Positions 1 through 10,604 of a stretch of 64,000 nucleotides of DNA are shown piece after piece. Numbering within the stretch: position 1 is the first letter of the stretch; each line of letters begins with the position of its first letter. The notes under the pieces were generated by a model. The model did not search any database and was not told the origin of the DNA. It saw only the letters and a list, made by a program, of their open reading frames with translations. This DNA is from Georgenia wutianyii (lineage in GTDB: Bacteria > Actinomycetota > Actinomycetes > Actinomycetales > Actinomycetaceae). The DNA lies in NCBI RefSeq assembly GCF_006349365.1, contig NZ_CP040899.1, positions 2,232,001 to 2,296,000 of the forward strand, given 5' to 3'. The translations under genes and the position numbers were made by a program.

Positions 1-366
1 CGGAACGCCGCGCTCCTCGGCCAGGCGCGCTGCGGTGCGGGTGAGCGCCGCGGCGAGCTGACGGCGGCGCTTGCCGAGCGCGCGCAGCTCGAGGGGGTTC
101 GCCGAGGCCTGGGCCACCCGTAGCTCGGCGCCGAGCTCACCGAGGGTGTCGAGGTCGTCGGGCTCCTCCCGGGCGACGAGACCCACCGCCCAGGCGGGGA
201 CCGACGGCTTGGGCAGCACCTTGACGCGGGTCGCGAGGGCGCGCTCGCCCGCGCGTCGTACCTCGGCGGCGCGTGAGTTGCGGGCGGTGACGAACTCCGC
301 CGGGAGCAGCGCGTAGAGGTCGCGCGCGATGCCGGCGAGGGCTGCGTCGTCGTCCGTGTCTGCCAC
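1..366 (-). CDS. Conserved actinobacterial protein of unknown function (N-terminal part)
   Basis: Only the first 122 codons are visible; the gene runs off the left edge of the window. It begins with GTG at 366 (VADTDDDAALAG). The segment is rich in Ala, Arg and Leu, carries the stretches LPAEFVTARN and KPSVPAWAVGLVAR, and looks largely alpha-helical, with no signal peptide or membrane segment. I recall similar Arg/Ala-rich hypothetical proteins in many actinobacteria but no assigned function. It is divergent from the methyltransferase at 477, with 110 bp between them that must hold both promoters. The frame stays open to base 1 and codon use matches the neighbours. Confidence 0.7.
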   Translation of the reverse strand, partial: MADTDDDAALAGIARDLYALLPAEFVTARNSRAAEVRRAGERALATRVKVLPKPSVPAWAVGLVAREEPDDLDTLGELGAELRVAQASANPLELRALGKRRRQLAAALTRTAARLAEERGVP

Positions 367-476
367 GCCGGTAGCGTGGCAGGAACCCGCGGACGTGGCT
401 CGCCGACGACGCGGATCGCCGACGAAACGCCGCCGTTCTCGCCCGGCGCGGAGGTGACTGCCCTAGCCTCTCGACG

Positions 477-1079
477 ATGGCGCCGTCGTCGTACTGGAAC
501 CACAACACCGCCTTCCACGGCGAGCTCGTGGCCGCTGCCCGGCGCCGGGGCGGCCGGGTGCTCGACGTCGGGTGCGGCGAGGGGCTCCTCCTCGAGCGGC
601 TCGCCCCCGTCGCGCGGGAGGCCGTGGGGATCGACCCGGACCCGGCAGCGGTGGCGCGGGCCCGGGCGCGTGTGGGCGGGGGCGCGCAGGTCCTGGCCTG
701 CGGCCTGCTCGACGACGACGCGCGCACGCTCGGGCTCTTCGACACCGTGTGCTGCGTCGCGACGCTGCACCACCTGCCGCTGCGCCCGGCGCTCCGGCGG
801 CTCGCAGAGCTCGTGTCGCCGGGTGGTGAGCTGCGGGTGGTGGGGCTCGCGGCGACGCGGTCCGCGGCGGACTGGGCGCTGTCGGGAGCGCAGGTGCTCC
901 CGGTGCGGCTGGTCGACGCGGTGCGGCGCGCCCAGGGGGAGGTCGGGGTTGCGGTGACCGACCCCGCGGAGTCGTTCGCCGAGGTGCGCGCTGCTGCCCG
1001 TGAGCTGCTCCCGGCCGCGCGGGCGCGCCGACGGTTCTACTACCGGTACACCCTCACCTGGGCGCGTCCGACGGCCTGA
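477..1079 (+). CDS. Class I SAM-dependent methyltransferase
   Basis: A 200-residue protein with the class I methyltransferase fold. Motif I, VLDVGCGEG, lies at residues 28-36 and binds S-adenosylmethionine. It is followed by the acidic-loop region VGIDPDP near residue 52, and the later segment DTVCCVATLHHLPL matches motif IV plus the helix after it in the Methyltransf_11/25 group. The ATG at 477 is the only start just ahead of the conserved core. The substrate cannot be told from the sequence. The C-terminal FYYRYTLTW resembles actinobacterial proteins labelled simply as methyltransferases. It is monocistronic, and its 3' end faces the 18-bp repeat array. Confidence 0.88.
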   Translation: MAPSSYWNHNTAFHGELVAAARRRGGRVLDVGCGEGLLLERLAPVAREAVGIDPDPAAVARARARVGGGAQVLACGLLDDDARTLGLFDTVCCVATLHHLPLRPALRRLAELVSPGGELRVVGLAATRSAADWALSGAQVLPVRLVDAVRRAQGEVGVAVTDPAESFAEVRAAARELLPAARARRRFYYRYTLTWARPTA

Positions 1080-1095
1080 GCCGTGGCCGCCCGCA

Positions 1096-1203
1096 CGCGC
1101 GGAAGTCGGCTCTCGCGCGGAAGTCGGCTCTCGCGCGGAAGTCGGCTCTCGCGCGGAAGTCCGCTGTCGCGCGGAAGTCGGCTCTCGCGCGGAAGTCGGC
1201 TGT
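1096..1203. repeat. Six tandem copies of an 18-bp repeat (array 1)
   Basis: Six head-to-tail units follow the consensus CGCGCGGAAGTCGGCTCT. Unit 4 (1150-1167) reads GTCCGCTGT and unit 6 (1186-1203) ends GGCTGT; the rest are identical. The array lies in the convergent gap between the methyltransferase and gcvH. The same unit in reverse orientation makes a second six-copy array at 10446-10553. There are no spacers, so this is not a CRISPR array. It is 18 nt, so it could be read in frame as an RGSRLS peptide repeat, but no gene start supports that. Confidence 0.95.
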
Positions 1204-1283
1204 CGCGGGGAGGGGGCTGGGGTGGGTGGGTGGGCGCGGGGGTGGGTGGGCGCGGGGGTGGGGGGCGCGGGGGTGGGTGGGGC
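1204..1283 (+). repeat. G-rich low-complexity tract with GGGTGGGTGGGCGCGG repeats
   Basis: Directly after the 18-bp array the + strand is almost pure G with single T or C interruptions. The unit GGGTGGGTGGGCGCGG recurs two to three times with variation. Many runs of three or more G with short loops could form G-quadruplexes on the + strand, which is the non-template strand for the methyltransferase. It ends about 10 bp from the gcvH stop, so the 3' end of the gcv mRNA would be C-rich. No canonical terminator hairpin was seen here. Confidence 0.75.
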
Positions 1284-1293
1284 GATCGCGGGG

Positions 1294-1680
1294 TCAGTCG
1301 GCGATGTCGGCGCCGGCGGTCTCGGCGTACTCCTCGGCCGAGAGCAGGGCGCCCTCCTCGGTGACCTCGACGGCGAAGAGCCAGCCGCCCTCGAAGGGCT
1401 CGCGGTTGACGAGCGAGGGGTCCTCGACCGCCTCCCCGTTGACCTCGACGACCGTCCCGGTCACCGGCGCGTACAGGTCGGAGACCGACTTCGTCGACTC
1501 GACCTCACCGCACGTCTCCCCCGCCGTCACCTCCGTGCCGACGCCAGGCAGGTCGAGGTAGACGATGTCGCCGAGCGCCTCGGTGGCCACGGTCGTGATG
1601 CCGATGCGCACCGGCGAGTCGGAGTCGTCGAGCCACTCGTGCTCGGCGGTGTACTTGAGGTCGGGACGGATGGTGGCCAC
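1294..1680 (-). CDS. gcvH: Glycine cleavage system H protein
   Basis: 128 residues, the usual length for GcvH, the lipoyl carrier that shuttles the aminomethyl group between GcvP, GcvT and dihydrolipoyl dehydrogenase. The lipoylation site is visible in VESTKSVSD, with the modified lysine at about residue 64. The N-terminal YTAEHEWL and the central [12 protein letters not shown] are typical of the family. The start is a GTG at 1680 with GAGGAG about 6 nt upstream. It is the last gene of gcvP-gcvT-gcvH, 27 nt after gcvT, and shares the upstream glycine riboswitch. The lpd gene is not in the window. Confidence 0.97.
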   Translation of the reverse strand: MATIRPDLKYTAEHEWLDDSDSPVRIGITTVATEALGDIVYLDLPGVGTEVTAGETCGEVESTKSVSDLYAPVTGTVVEVNGEAVEDPSLVNREPFEGGWLFAVEVTEEGALLSAEEYAETAGADIAD

Positions 1681-1707
1681 AGGTGCTCCTCGGGGTCGGG
1701 GACGTGC

Positions 1708-2816
1708 TCAGGGACGACGGTAGAACGGACGCTCGACCACGGTGAACGGCTCGCGCGAGCCGCGCACGTCGGCCTCCACCTCGGTGCCCACCGCCGCGAC
1801 GTCGGGGTCGACGACGGCGAGCGCGATCGGGTGTCCGAGCGTGGGGCTGGGCAGACCGGAGGTGACGACGCCGACCTCCCGCCCCTCGCGGACGACGGCG
1901 CTGCCCTCGCGGGCGGCGCGGCGTCCCGAGCCGGCGAGGCCGACGAGGACCCGCCGTCCCGGCTCGCGCACCTCGTGGGCGGCGCGGAGGCGCTCGAGGG
2001 CCGCGCGACCGACGAACTCGGCCGTCTTGCGGCGCAGTCCCACCACCCCGCCGAGGCCGGCGGTGAACGGGTCGACGTCGAGGCCGAGCTCGTGCCCGTA
2101 CAGCGGCATCGCCGCCTCCAGGCGCAGGGAGTCGCGGGCGGCGAGCCCGGCGGGCACGAGGCCCGCCCCGCGGCCGACGGAGAGCAGGGTGCGCCACAGC
2201 TCGACGGCCTCCTCGGCGGGCAGGAGGATCTCGAACCCGTCCTCGCCGGTGTAGCCGGTGCGGGCGAGCAGCACCTCGTGGCCGGCCACCGTCGTCGTCC
2301 GGGCCCGGTAGTAGCGCAGGTCCGTGAGCGGCTCGGGGACGAGGCCGGCGAGGATCTCGGCGGCGCGCGGCCCCTGGACGGCGAGCAGCGCGGTCGAGCC
2401 GGTCGCGTCCTGCACCTCGGCGTCCGGCCCCGCGCCGCGCTCGCGCAGCGCCTGGACGACGGCCCTGGTGTTCGCGGCGTTCGGCACGGTGAGGAACCGC
2501 TCGGGGCCCACCCGGTAGACGATGAGGTCGTCGACGATCCCGCCCTCGGGCGTGCACAGGAGCGTGTACTTCGCCTGGCCGACCTCGAGCGTGGAGATCG
2601 AGCCGACGACGGCGTGGTCGAGCAGCGCCGCGGCCTGCGGCCCGCTCACCCACACGGTGCCCATGTGGCTGAGGTCGAAGAGCCCGGCGGCCTCGCGCAC
2701 GGCGCGGTGCTCGCTCAGCTGGGAGCCGTAGTGCAGCGGCATGAGCCACCCGGCGAAGCTCGTCATCCGGGCGCCGAGCGCCTCGTGCTCCTCGCGGAGC
2801 GCGGTCACCTGGTCCA

Positions 2817-2817
<1 letters not shown>
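1708..2817 (-). CDS. gcvT: Glycine cleavage system T protein (aminomethyltransferase)
   Basis: 369 residues, full length. GcvT transfers the methylene group from aminomethyl-H-protein to tetrahydrofolate, releasing ammonia. Family motifs run in order: LREEHEALGARM near the start, GLFDLSHMGTVWVSG, the GGIVDDLIVYR strand, GYTGEDGFEI and the C-terminal barrel ending SREPFTVVERPFYRRP. The ATG at 2817 shares one base with the gcvP stop (TGATG), so the two are translationally coupled. The order P-T-H is common in Actinobacteria and supports the call. No residue anomaly was seen. Confidence 0.97.
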
Positions 2818-5678
<2,861 letters not shown>

Positions 5679-5716
5679 GCGGCTCCTCGGGGATGTCCGT
5701 CCCGCTCTGTCACGTG

Positions 5717-5875
5717 ACCTGAGAGTTTCGCGAGGAGTCGCTTGCACCGTCGGTGAGCGCGAGAGGTCGCGCTGCTTTCCAGAGTTGCCTGATCGCGGCG
5801 GTAGGGGGGCCTGAGAGATTGGCGGGAGGACGTGCTCCTTCGGCGCCCGCCGGGGCGGGACTCTCCCGCCGCGCG
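5717..5875 (-). promoter_or_regulatory. Tandem glycine riboswitch (gcvT element) upstream of gcvP
   Basis: Read on the minus strand from about 5875 to 5717, the leader shows two glycine aptamers. The first has CGGGAGAGTCCCG, the core GGCGCCGAAGGAGCA and the closing CTCTCAGG at 5810-5817. The second has AACTCTGGAAAGCAGCG, the core CACCGACGGTGCAAGC and the closing AACTCTCAGGT at 5717-5727. This pair of aptamers is the classic arrangement that turns on gcv operons when glycine binds. The leader ends about 39 nt before the gcvP ATG. No intrinsic terminator is evident, so control may act on translation through the GAGGAGC site. Confidence 0.9.
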
Positions 5876-6019
5876 TTGGCGGCGTATCGAGTTGTCCAGG
5901 TCACACTAACGGACGAGTCGGACGTCTGCGGCGAGCGGCCGTGACAGGCGTCATCGCACCGCCGGGCGGAAAGGTGCGACCCTGGACGGCAGACCCCGAC
6001 CCCGACACCAGGACGACGA

Positions 6020-6712
6020 GTGACGCCGCACAGCTCCCCCGCCCTCACCGCCCCCGCCCTCGAGCCGATGCGCCCCAGCGCCGTGCTGCTCGACCTCGAC
6101 GGCACGATCAGCGACTCCGGCCCGGCCATCACCGCCTCGATCGCCGAGACACTCGCCGCGTTCGGCTACCCCGCGCAGTCCCCCTCCGAGCTCCTGCGCT
6201 TCGTCGGCCCGCCGATCCGGGAGGGCTTCCGCACGCTCGCGGGCGTGGCCGAGGAGCAGCTCGACGCCGTCGTCGCCGACTACCGCGCGCGCTACAACGA
6301 GCGCATGCTCCACGCCCCGGTCTTCCCGGGGATGGCGGACCTCGTGCGCGACCTGCACGCGCGCGGCGTGCCGCTCGCCCTGGCGACCTCCAAGCGCCGC
6401 TCCCTCGCCGTCGTCATCCTCCAGGACGCCGGCCTGGACCGGTACTTCACCGTGCTGTGCGGCGCCTCGGACGACGAGTCGCGCGCCCGCAAGGCCGACA
6501 TCGTCGAGGACGCGCTCGCCGGCCTGCGCGCCCGCGGCGTCGACGTCTCACGCGCCGTCATGGTCGGGGACCGCCACCACGACGTCGACGGCGCCGGCGA
6601 GCACGGCCTGCCGACCGTCCTCGTCCGGTGGGGCTACGGCCGCCCCGGTGAGGAGGACGGCGCGCACGCCGTCGCGCAGGACGTCGCGGACCTCGCCCTC
6701 CTCCTGTCCTGA
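6020..6712 (+). CDS. HAD-superfamily hydrolase, phosphoglycolate phosphatase-like
   Basis: 230 residues. HAD motif I is VLLDLDGTISDSG (nucleophile and acid-base Asp), motif II is LALATSK, motif III is the lysine in SRARKADIV, and motif IV is MVGDRHHDVDGA. A helical cap after motif I (FGYPAQSPSELLRFVGPPI) places it in subfamily IA with Gph, PpaX and YrfG-type phosphatases, so the substrate is probably a small phosphorylated metabolite. GTG at 6020 is the longest start; ATG at 6068 (MRPSAVLL) is an alternative just before motif I. It is followed by a strong bidirectional terminator. Confidence 0.88.
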   Translation: MTPHSSPALTAPALEPMRPSAVLLDLDGTISDSGPAITASIAETLAAFGYPAQSPSELLRFVGPPIREGFRTLAGVAEEQLDAVVADYRARYNERMLHAPVFPGMADLVRDLHARGVPLALATSKRRSLAVVILQDAGLDRYFTVLCGASDDESRARKADIVEDALAGLRARGVDVSRAVMVGDRHHDVDGAGEHGLPTVLVRWGYGRPGEEDGAHAVAQDVADLALLLS

Positions 6713-6723
6713 GCCCTCACGCG

Positions 6724-6761
6724 ACGAACCCCGCGCCCGGAGGTCCGGGCGCGGGGTTCGT
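6724..6761. terminator. Bidirectional intrinsic terminator hairpin
   Basis: A perfect 18-bp inverted repeat, ACGAACCCCGCGCCCGGA at 6724-6741 and its reverse complement at 6744-6761, sits 11 bp after the HAD gene stop. It separates the HAD gene (+) from the convergent DUF4282 gene (-). There is no long T tract, as is usual for high-GC actinobacterial terminators. Confidence 0.85.
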
Positions 6762-6779
6762 CGTCGAGCGGGGGCGGGG

Positions 6780-7217
6780 TCAGCGGCGCACGGTGCCCTC
6801 ACCGCGGTGCACGTCGTCCGACATCCGCACGAGCGCGAAGTAGAACTCCAGCGTCATGCGGAACAGCGCGAGGGAGATGATGACGAAGACCGGCCCGAAG
6901 ACGAGGGCGAGGATGCCGATGACCGGCTCGGTCGCGAAGCCGACGACGACGAAGCCCAGCCAGTACAGGCCGATCAGCACCATCCCCACGAGGTAGACCC
7001 AGCTGACGATCTGCGGGGTGATGAGGGTCTGGAAACGCCAGTCGAACAGCGCCGCGAAGAAGCCCTTCGGCGACTGACCGGGCTGTCCCTGGGGCGCTCC
7101 GGGTGTCTCGTAGCCCCACGGCTGACCACCCTGGGAGTAGGCCGGCGGAGGAGGCGGGACCTGCGGCTGGCCATGGCCGGGCTGCGGCGGCTGGTACGGC
7201 GGCGGAGGGGTGGTCAC
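6780..7217 (-). CDS. DUF4282 domain-containing membrane protein
   Basis: 145 residues. The N-terminal third is a Pro/Gln/Gly-rich cytoplasmic tail (PPPPYQPPQPGHGQ). The DUF4282 region follows, with two hydrophobic segments, VSWVYLVGMVLIGLYWLGFV and a second around VFGPVFVIISLALFR, joined by a short loop. The family is widespread in Actinobacteria and uncharacterised; the Pro-rich tail could bind partners, but that is inference. GTG at 7217 was chosen because AAAGGA lies 7-8 nt upstream. It stands alone, between a terminator and the divergent ligase gene. Confidence 0.85.
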   Translation of the reverse strand: MTTPPPPYQPPQPGHGQPQVPPPPPAYSQGGQPWGYETPGAPQGQPGQSPKGFFAALFDWRFQTLITPQIVSWVYLVGMVLIGLYWLGFVVVGFATEPVIGILALVFGPVFVIISLALFRMTLEFYFALVRMSDDVHRGEGTVRR

Positions 7218-7385
7218 TGTGGGTCCTTTCGACCTGGAGGGAGCGAACGGGGCGAGGTTAGCCCAGGTCAGCGCGGCACGACACCGGTATGGGGACACCT
7301 GTTCACGGGTCCTTCTCCCCATGGCCTCCGACGCGAGCCCGCAACTCCCTCGCGCACGGGAACCGCGCGCACTAGCGTCGGCGGG

Positions 7386-8447
7386 ATGGACCTCCCGCTG
7401 CTGCCGCCGGTCGCGCCGATGCTGGCCAAGTCCGTCCCGGACGTCCCCGAGGGCGAGTACCTCTACGAGCCCAAGTGGGACGGCTTCCGCTCCATCGTCT
7501 TCCGCGACGGGGACGACGTCGAGATCGGCAGCCGCAACGAGCGGCCGATGACCCGTTACTTCCCCGAGCTCGTCGAGGCGGTGCGCGCCCAGCTGCCCGA
7601 GCGCTGCGTCGTCGACGGGGAGATCGTCGTCGTCACCGGCGACAGGCTCGACTTCGAGGCGCTCCTCCAGCGGATCCACCCCGCCGAGTCCCGCGTGCGG
7701 AGGCTGGCGGCCGAGACCCCGGCCTCCTTCGTCGCCTTCGACCTGCTCGCCCTGGGCGACGAGGACCTCACCGGGCTGCCCATGTCCGAGCGGCGCGCCC
7801 GGCTCGAGGCGGCACTCGCCGGCGCGCAGGCCCCGGTCCACCTCACCCGCGCCACCCGGGACACCGCGCTGGCCCGGCAGTGGCTCGACCAGTTCGAGGG
7901 CGCCGGGCTCGACGGCGTCGTCTCCAAGCCGCTCGGGCTCGGCTACCAGCCGGGCAAGCGGGTCATGCTCAAGACGAAGCACGAGCGCACGGCCGACTGC
8001 GTCGTCGCCGGGTACCGCCGGCACAAGAGCGGCGACGTCGTCGGCTCGCTGCTCCTCGGGCTGTACAACGAGGACGGCCGGCTCCAGCACGTCGGCGTCA
8101 CGTCCTCCTTCACCATGAAGCGGCGCGCCGAGCTCGTGGAGGAGCTCGCGCCGCTGCGCCTCGCCGAGGGCGAGGAGCACCCGTGGGCGGAGTGGGCCGA
8201 CGCAGCAGCCCACGAGAAGGACCGGCTGCCCGGCGCGCAGAGCCGCTGGAGCGCGGGCAAGGACCTGTCGTTCGTGCCGTTGCGCCCCGAGCGCGTCGTC
8301 GAGGTCGCCTACGACCACATGGAAGGCACCCGCTTCCGCCACAGCGGCCAGTTCCGGCGCTGGCGCCCGGACCGTGAGCCGGAGTCGTGCACCTACGAGC
8401 AGCTCGAGGTGCCGGTGCGCTACGACCTCGCCGACGTCCTCGGCTGA
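7386..8447 (+). CDS. ATP-dependent DNA ligase (LigC/LigD ligase-domain type)
   Basis: 353 residues, matching stand-alone actinobacterial LigC-type ligases. Motif I is EPKWDGFRS, with the adenylated lysine at about residue 30. Further nucleotidyltransferase motifs are SRNERP, CVVDGEIVV, FVAFDLLA, DGVVSKPLG and the motif V lysines in VMLKTKHERTADCVV. A C-terminal OB-fold region ends the protein, with no polymerase or phosphoesterase domain. It probably seals breaks in non-homologous end joining or in repair with the polymerase-like protein at 10605-11663. Its stop lies 3 bp from the convergent P-type ATPase stop, leaving no room for a terminator. Confidence 0.92.
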   Translation: MDLPLLPPVAPMLAKSVPDVPEGEYLYEPKWDGFRSIVFRDGDDVEIGSRNERPMTRYFPELVEAVRAQLPERCVVDGEIVVVTGDRLDFEALLQRIHPAESRVRRLAAETPASFVAFDLLALGDEDLTGLPMSERRARLEAALAGAQAPVHLTRATRDTALARQWLDQFEGAGLDGVVSKPLGLGYQPGKRVMLKTKHERTADCVVAGYRRHKSGDVVGSLLLGLYNEDGRLQHVGVTSSFTMKRRAELVEELAPLRLAEGEEHPWAEWADAAAHEKDRLPGAQSRWSAGKDLSFVPLRPERVVEVAYDHMEGTRFRHSGQFRRWRPDREPESCTYEQLEVPVRYDLADVLG

Positions 8448-8450
8448 GGC

Positions 8451-10355
8451 TCAGGCGGCGACGGACTCGGCCGAGGCCCGCGGGGCGGAGACGCCGGTGT
8501 CCGCGGCGAGGCGGGCGACCTCGGCGCGCTCGCGGCGCCCGGGCCGTACCGCCAGCAGCGCCCACAGGATGCACGTGAGGTCGACGAGCTCCTGCAGCCA
8601 GGCCCCGGCGAGCGCGGGCAGGACCCCGAACGCCGCGACGATCATGAGCCCCACCGACAGTGACACCCCGATGCCGATCGACTGCCACGCCACCCGCATC
8701 GTGCGGCGGCCGACGTAGACGGCACGGGCCACGCGGGAGAGGTCGTCGAGGGTGATGACGACGTCGGCCGACTCGCTCGCCGCGCTCGCCCCCCGCGCGC
8801 CCATCGCCACGCCGACGTCCGCCGCGGCGAGGACCGGGGCGTCGTTGACGCCGTCACCGACCATCATCACCGGGCGGGGCCGGGCCGAGCGAACGGCGTC
8901 GACCTTGTCCTGCGGGAGGAGCTCGGCGCGCACGTCGTCGATGCCCGCCTGGGCGGCGATGTGCCGGGCCACGTGCTCGCTGTCGCCGGTGAGCATCATC
9001 GTGCTGCGCACCCCGACGCGGTGGAGGGCTGCCATCGTCACGGGCGTCTCGGCGCGCAGCTCGTCGGCCAAGGCGACATACCCGGCGTAGCGGCCGTCGA
9101 CGGCGACGTGCACGCCGGTGTGCCCCTCGGGCGGGTGGGGCGGCTCGGCGCCCGTCTCCTGGGCGACGAACCTCGCGCTGCCGACGGCGACGAAACGGCC
9201 GTCGACGATGCCACGGACCCCGTTCGCCGGGATCTCGGTGATGTCGTGGGCGGCGGGCAGGGCGGCGCCTCCGGCCTGGGCGGCGGCCACGACGGCGGCG
9301 GCCAGCGGGTGGCCGGAGTACTGCTCGACCGACGCGGCGAGGGCGAGCAGCTCGTCCTCGCCGCCCTGCTCCGCGTGGACCGAGGTGACGCGCGGGACAC
9401 CGTAGGTGAGCGTGCCGGTCTTGTCGAAGGCGACGGTGCGGGTGCGGGCGAGCTGCTCGAGCGTGCCGCTGCTCTTGACGATGACGCCCAGGCGGGCCGA
9501 GCGGGACATCCCGCCGAGGAACGCGACGGGGGCGGCGATGATGAGCGGGCAGGGGGTGGCGACGACGAGCACCTCGGCCAGCCGGACCGGCTCCCCCGAG
9601 ACGATCCAGGCCCCGGCGGCCAGGGCGAGGGCGAAGAGGGTGAACGGCACGGCGACCCGGTCGGCGAGCCGGACGAACGGCGCACGCGACTCCTGCGCCT
9701 CGCGCACGAGCGCGATGATCCGCTGGTACTGCGACTCGGCGGCGAGGGCGGTCGCGCGCAGCTCGATGGCCTCCGCGCCGTTGACCGCGCCGGAGAGCAG
9801 CTGGTCGCCGCGGAACTTGTCGACGGGGATCGACTCACCGGTGAGCGAGGACTCGTCGAGGCTCGCGCCGTCGGACTCGAGGACGCCGTCGACCGGGACG
9901 ACCTCGAAGGGCCGCACGAGGAGCCGGTCCCCGACCGCGACCTCGTCGACGGGCAGGTCGGTGAGCCCGCCCGCGTCGTCGAGCCGGTGGGCGGTGTGCG
10001 GGGCGTTCTCCAGCAGACCGGTGAGCTCGCGCCGCGCACGCCGGGCGGCGTAGTCCTCCAGCGCCTCACCGCCGGAGAGCATGAGGCACACGACGAGCGC
10101 GGCCCAGTACTCCCCCACCGCGACGGTCGAGCCGATCGCGGTGACCGCGAGGAGGTCGACGCCGTAGCTGCCGGCGCGCAGGTCCCGCACCATCCCGCGC
10201 GCCTGGAGCAGCGCGACGACGACGGCGAAGGCGGAGATCACCCAGCGGGCCGCGGTCTGCTGCCCGGCCCCCTCGAGCACGCCCCCGACGCCCGCGACGA
10301 TGATCGTCGCGAGGACCATCGGGTAGTGGCGCATGCCGGCGAGGAGCCTGCCCAT
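8451..10355 (-). CDS. Heavy-metal translocating P-type ATPase (P1B)
   Basis: 634 residues. The actuator motif is SLTGES, the transport motif in the membrane is ATPCPLIIAAP (TPC rather than CPC or CPH), the phosphorylation site is FDKTGTLT, the P1B-specific His-Pro is in YSGHPLAAAV, and the hinge is GDGVNDAPVLAAADVGVAMG. There is no N-terminal CxxC metal-binding domain. These features define a soft- or transition-metal exporter, but the TPC motif does not fix the ion; Zn, Cd or Co are possible. The ATG at 10355 precedes the first membrane helix. It lies between the two NHEJ-type genes with no metal-sensor regulator beside it. Confidence 0.93.
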   Translation of the reverse strand: MGRLLAGMRHYPMVLATIIVAGVGGVLEGAGQQTAARWVISAFAVVVALLQARGMVRDLRAGSYGVDLLAVTAIGSTVAVGEYWAALVVCLMLSGGEALEDYAARRARRELTGLLENAPHTAHRLDDAGGLTDLPVDEVAVGDRLLVRPFEVVPVDGVLESDGASLDESSLTGESIPVDKFRGDQLLSGAVNGAEAIELRATALAAESQYQRIIALVREAQESRAPFVRLADRVAVPFTLFALALAAGAWIVSGEPVRLAEVLVVATPCPLIIAAPVAFLGGMSRSARLGVIVKSSGTLEQLARTRTVAFDKTGTLTYGVPRVTSVHAEQGGEDELLALAASVEQYSGHPLAAAVVAAAQAGGAALPAAHDITEIPANGVRGIVDGRFVAVGSARFVAQETGAEPPHPPEGHTGVHVAVDGRYAGYVALADELRAETPVTMAALHRVGVRSTMMLTGDSEHVARHIAAQAGIDDVRAELLPQDKVDAVRSARPRPVMMVGDGVNDAPVLAAADVGVAMGARGASAASESADVVITLDDLSRVARAVYVGRRTMRVAWQSIGIGVSLSVGLMIVAAFGVLPALAGAWLQELVDLTCILWALLAVRPGRRERAEVARLAADTGVSAPRASAESVAA

Positions 10356-10445
10356 GGCTCGATCTTCACGCCGCCCACCACCCCTGTCCAGCAAGGAAAG
10401 CCTCCCCTGACCAGCACTTTCCCCCGTCACAGTCGAGTTTTTGTG

Positions 10446-10553
10446 CCGACAGCCGATCTCCGCGCGACAGCCGACTTCCCGCCGACAGCCGACTTCCGCA
10501 CGACAGCCGACTTCCCGCCGACAGCCGACTTCCGCACGACAGCCGAGTTCCGC
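10446..10553. repeat. Six tandem copies of the 18-bp repeat, inverted (array 2)
   Basis: Six 18-bp units based on CCGACAGCCGACTTCCGC. Read on the other strand the unit is GCGGAAGTCGGCTGTCGG, essentially the array-1 unit at 1096-1203. Units alternate slightly at their junctions (TTCCCG, TTCCGC), and the first reads GATCTCC while the last reads GAGTTCC. The array lies between the start of the P-type ATPase and the stop of the LigD-type polymerase, both on the minus strand. Equal copy number and opposite orientation 9 kb apart suggest a dispersed family. Confidence 0.95.
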
Positions 10554-10604
10554 GTCCCGGCCCCGGCCACGCGCGATCAAGCGCTCGGCGGAAGAGGGAA
10601 GGGG

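Noticed and set aside
1096..1203. CRISPR array
   Set aside because: The 18-bp units are contiguous with no unique spacers, and no cas gene is nearby.
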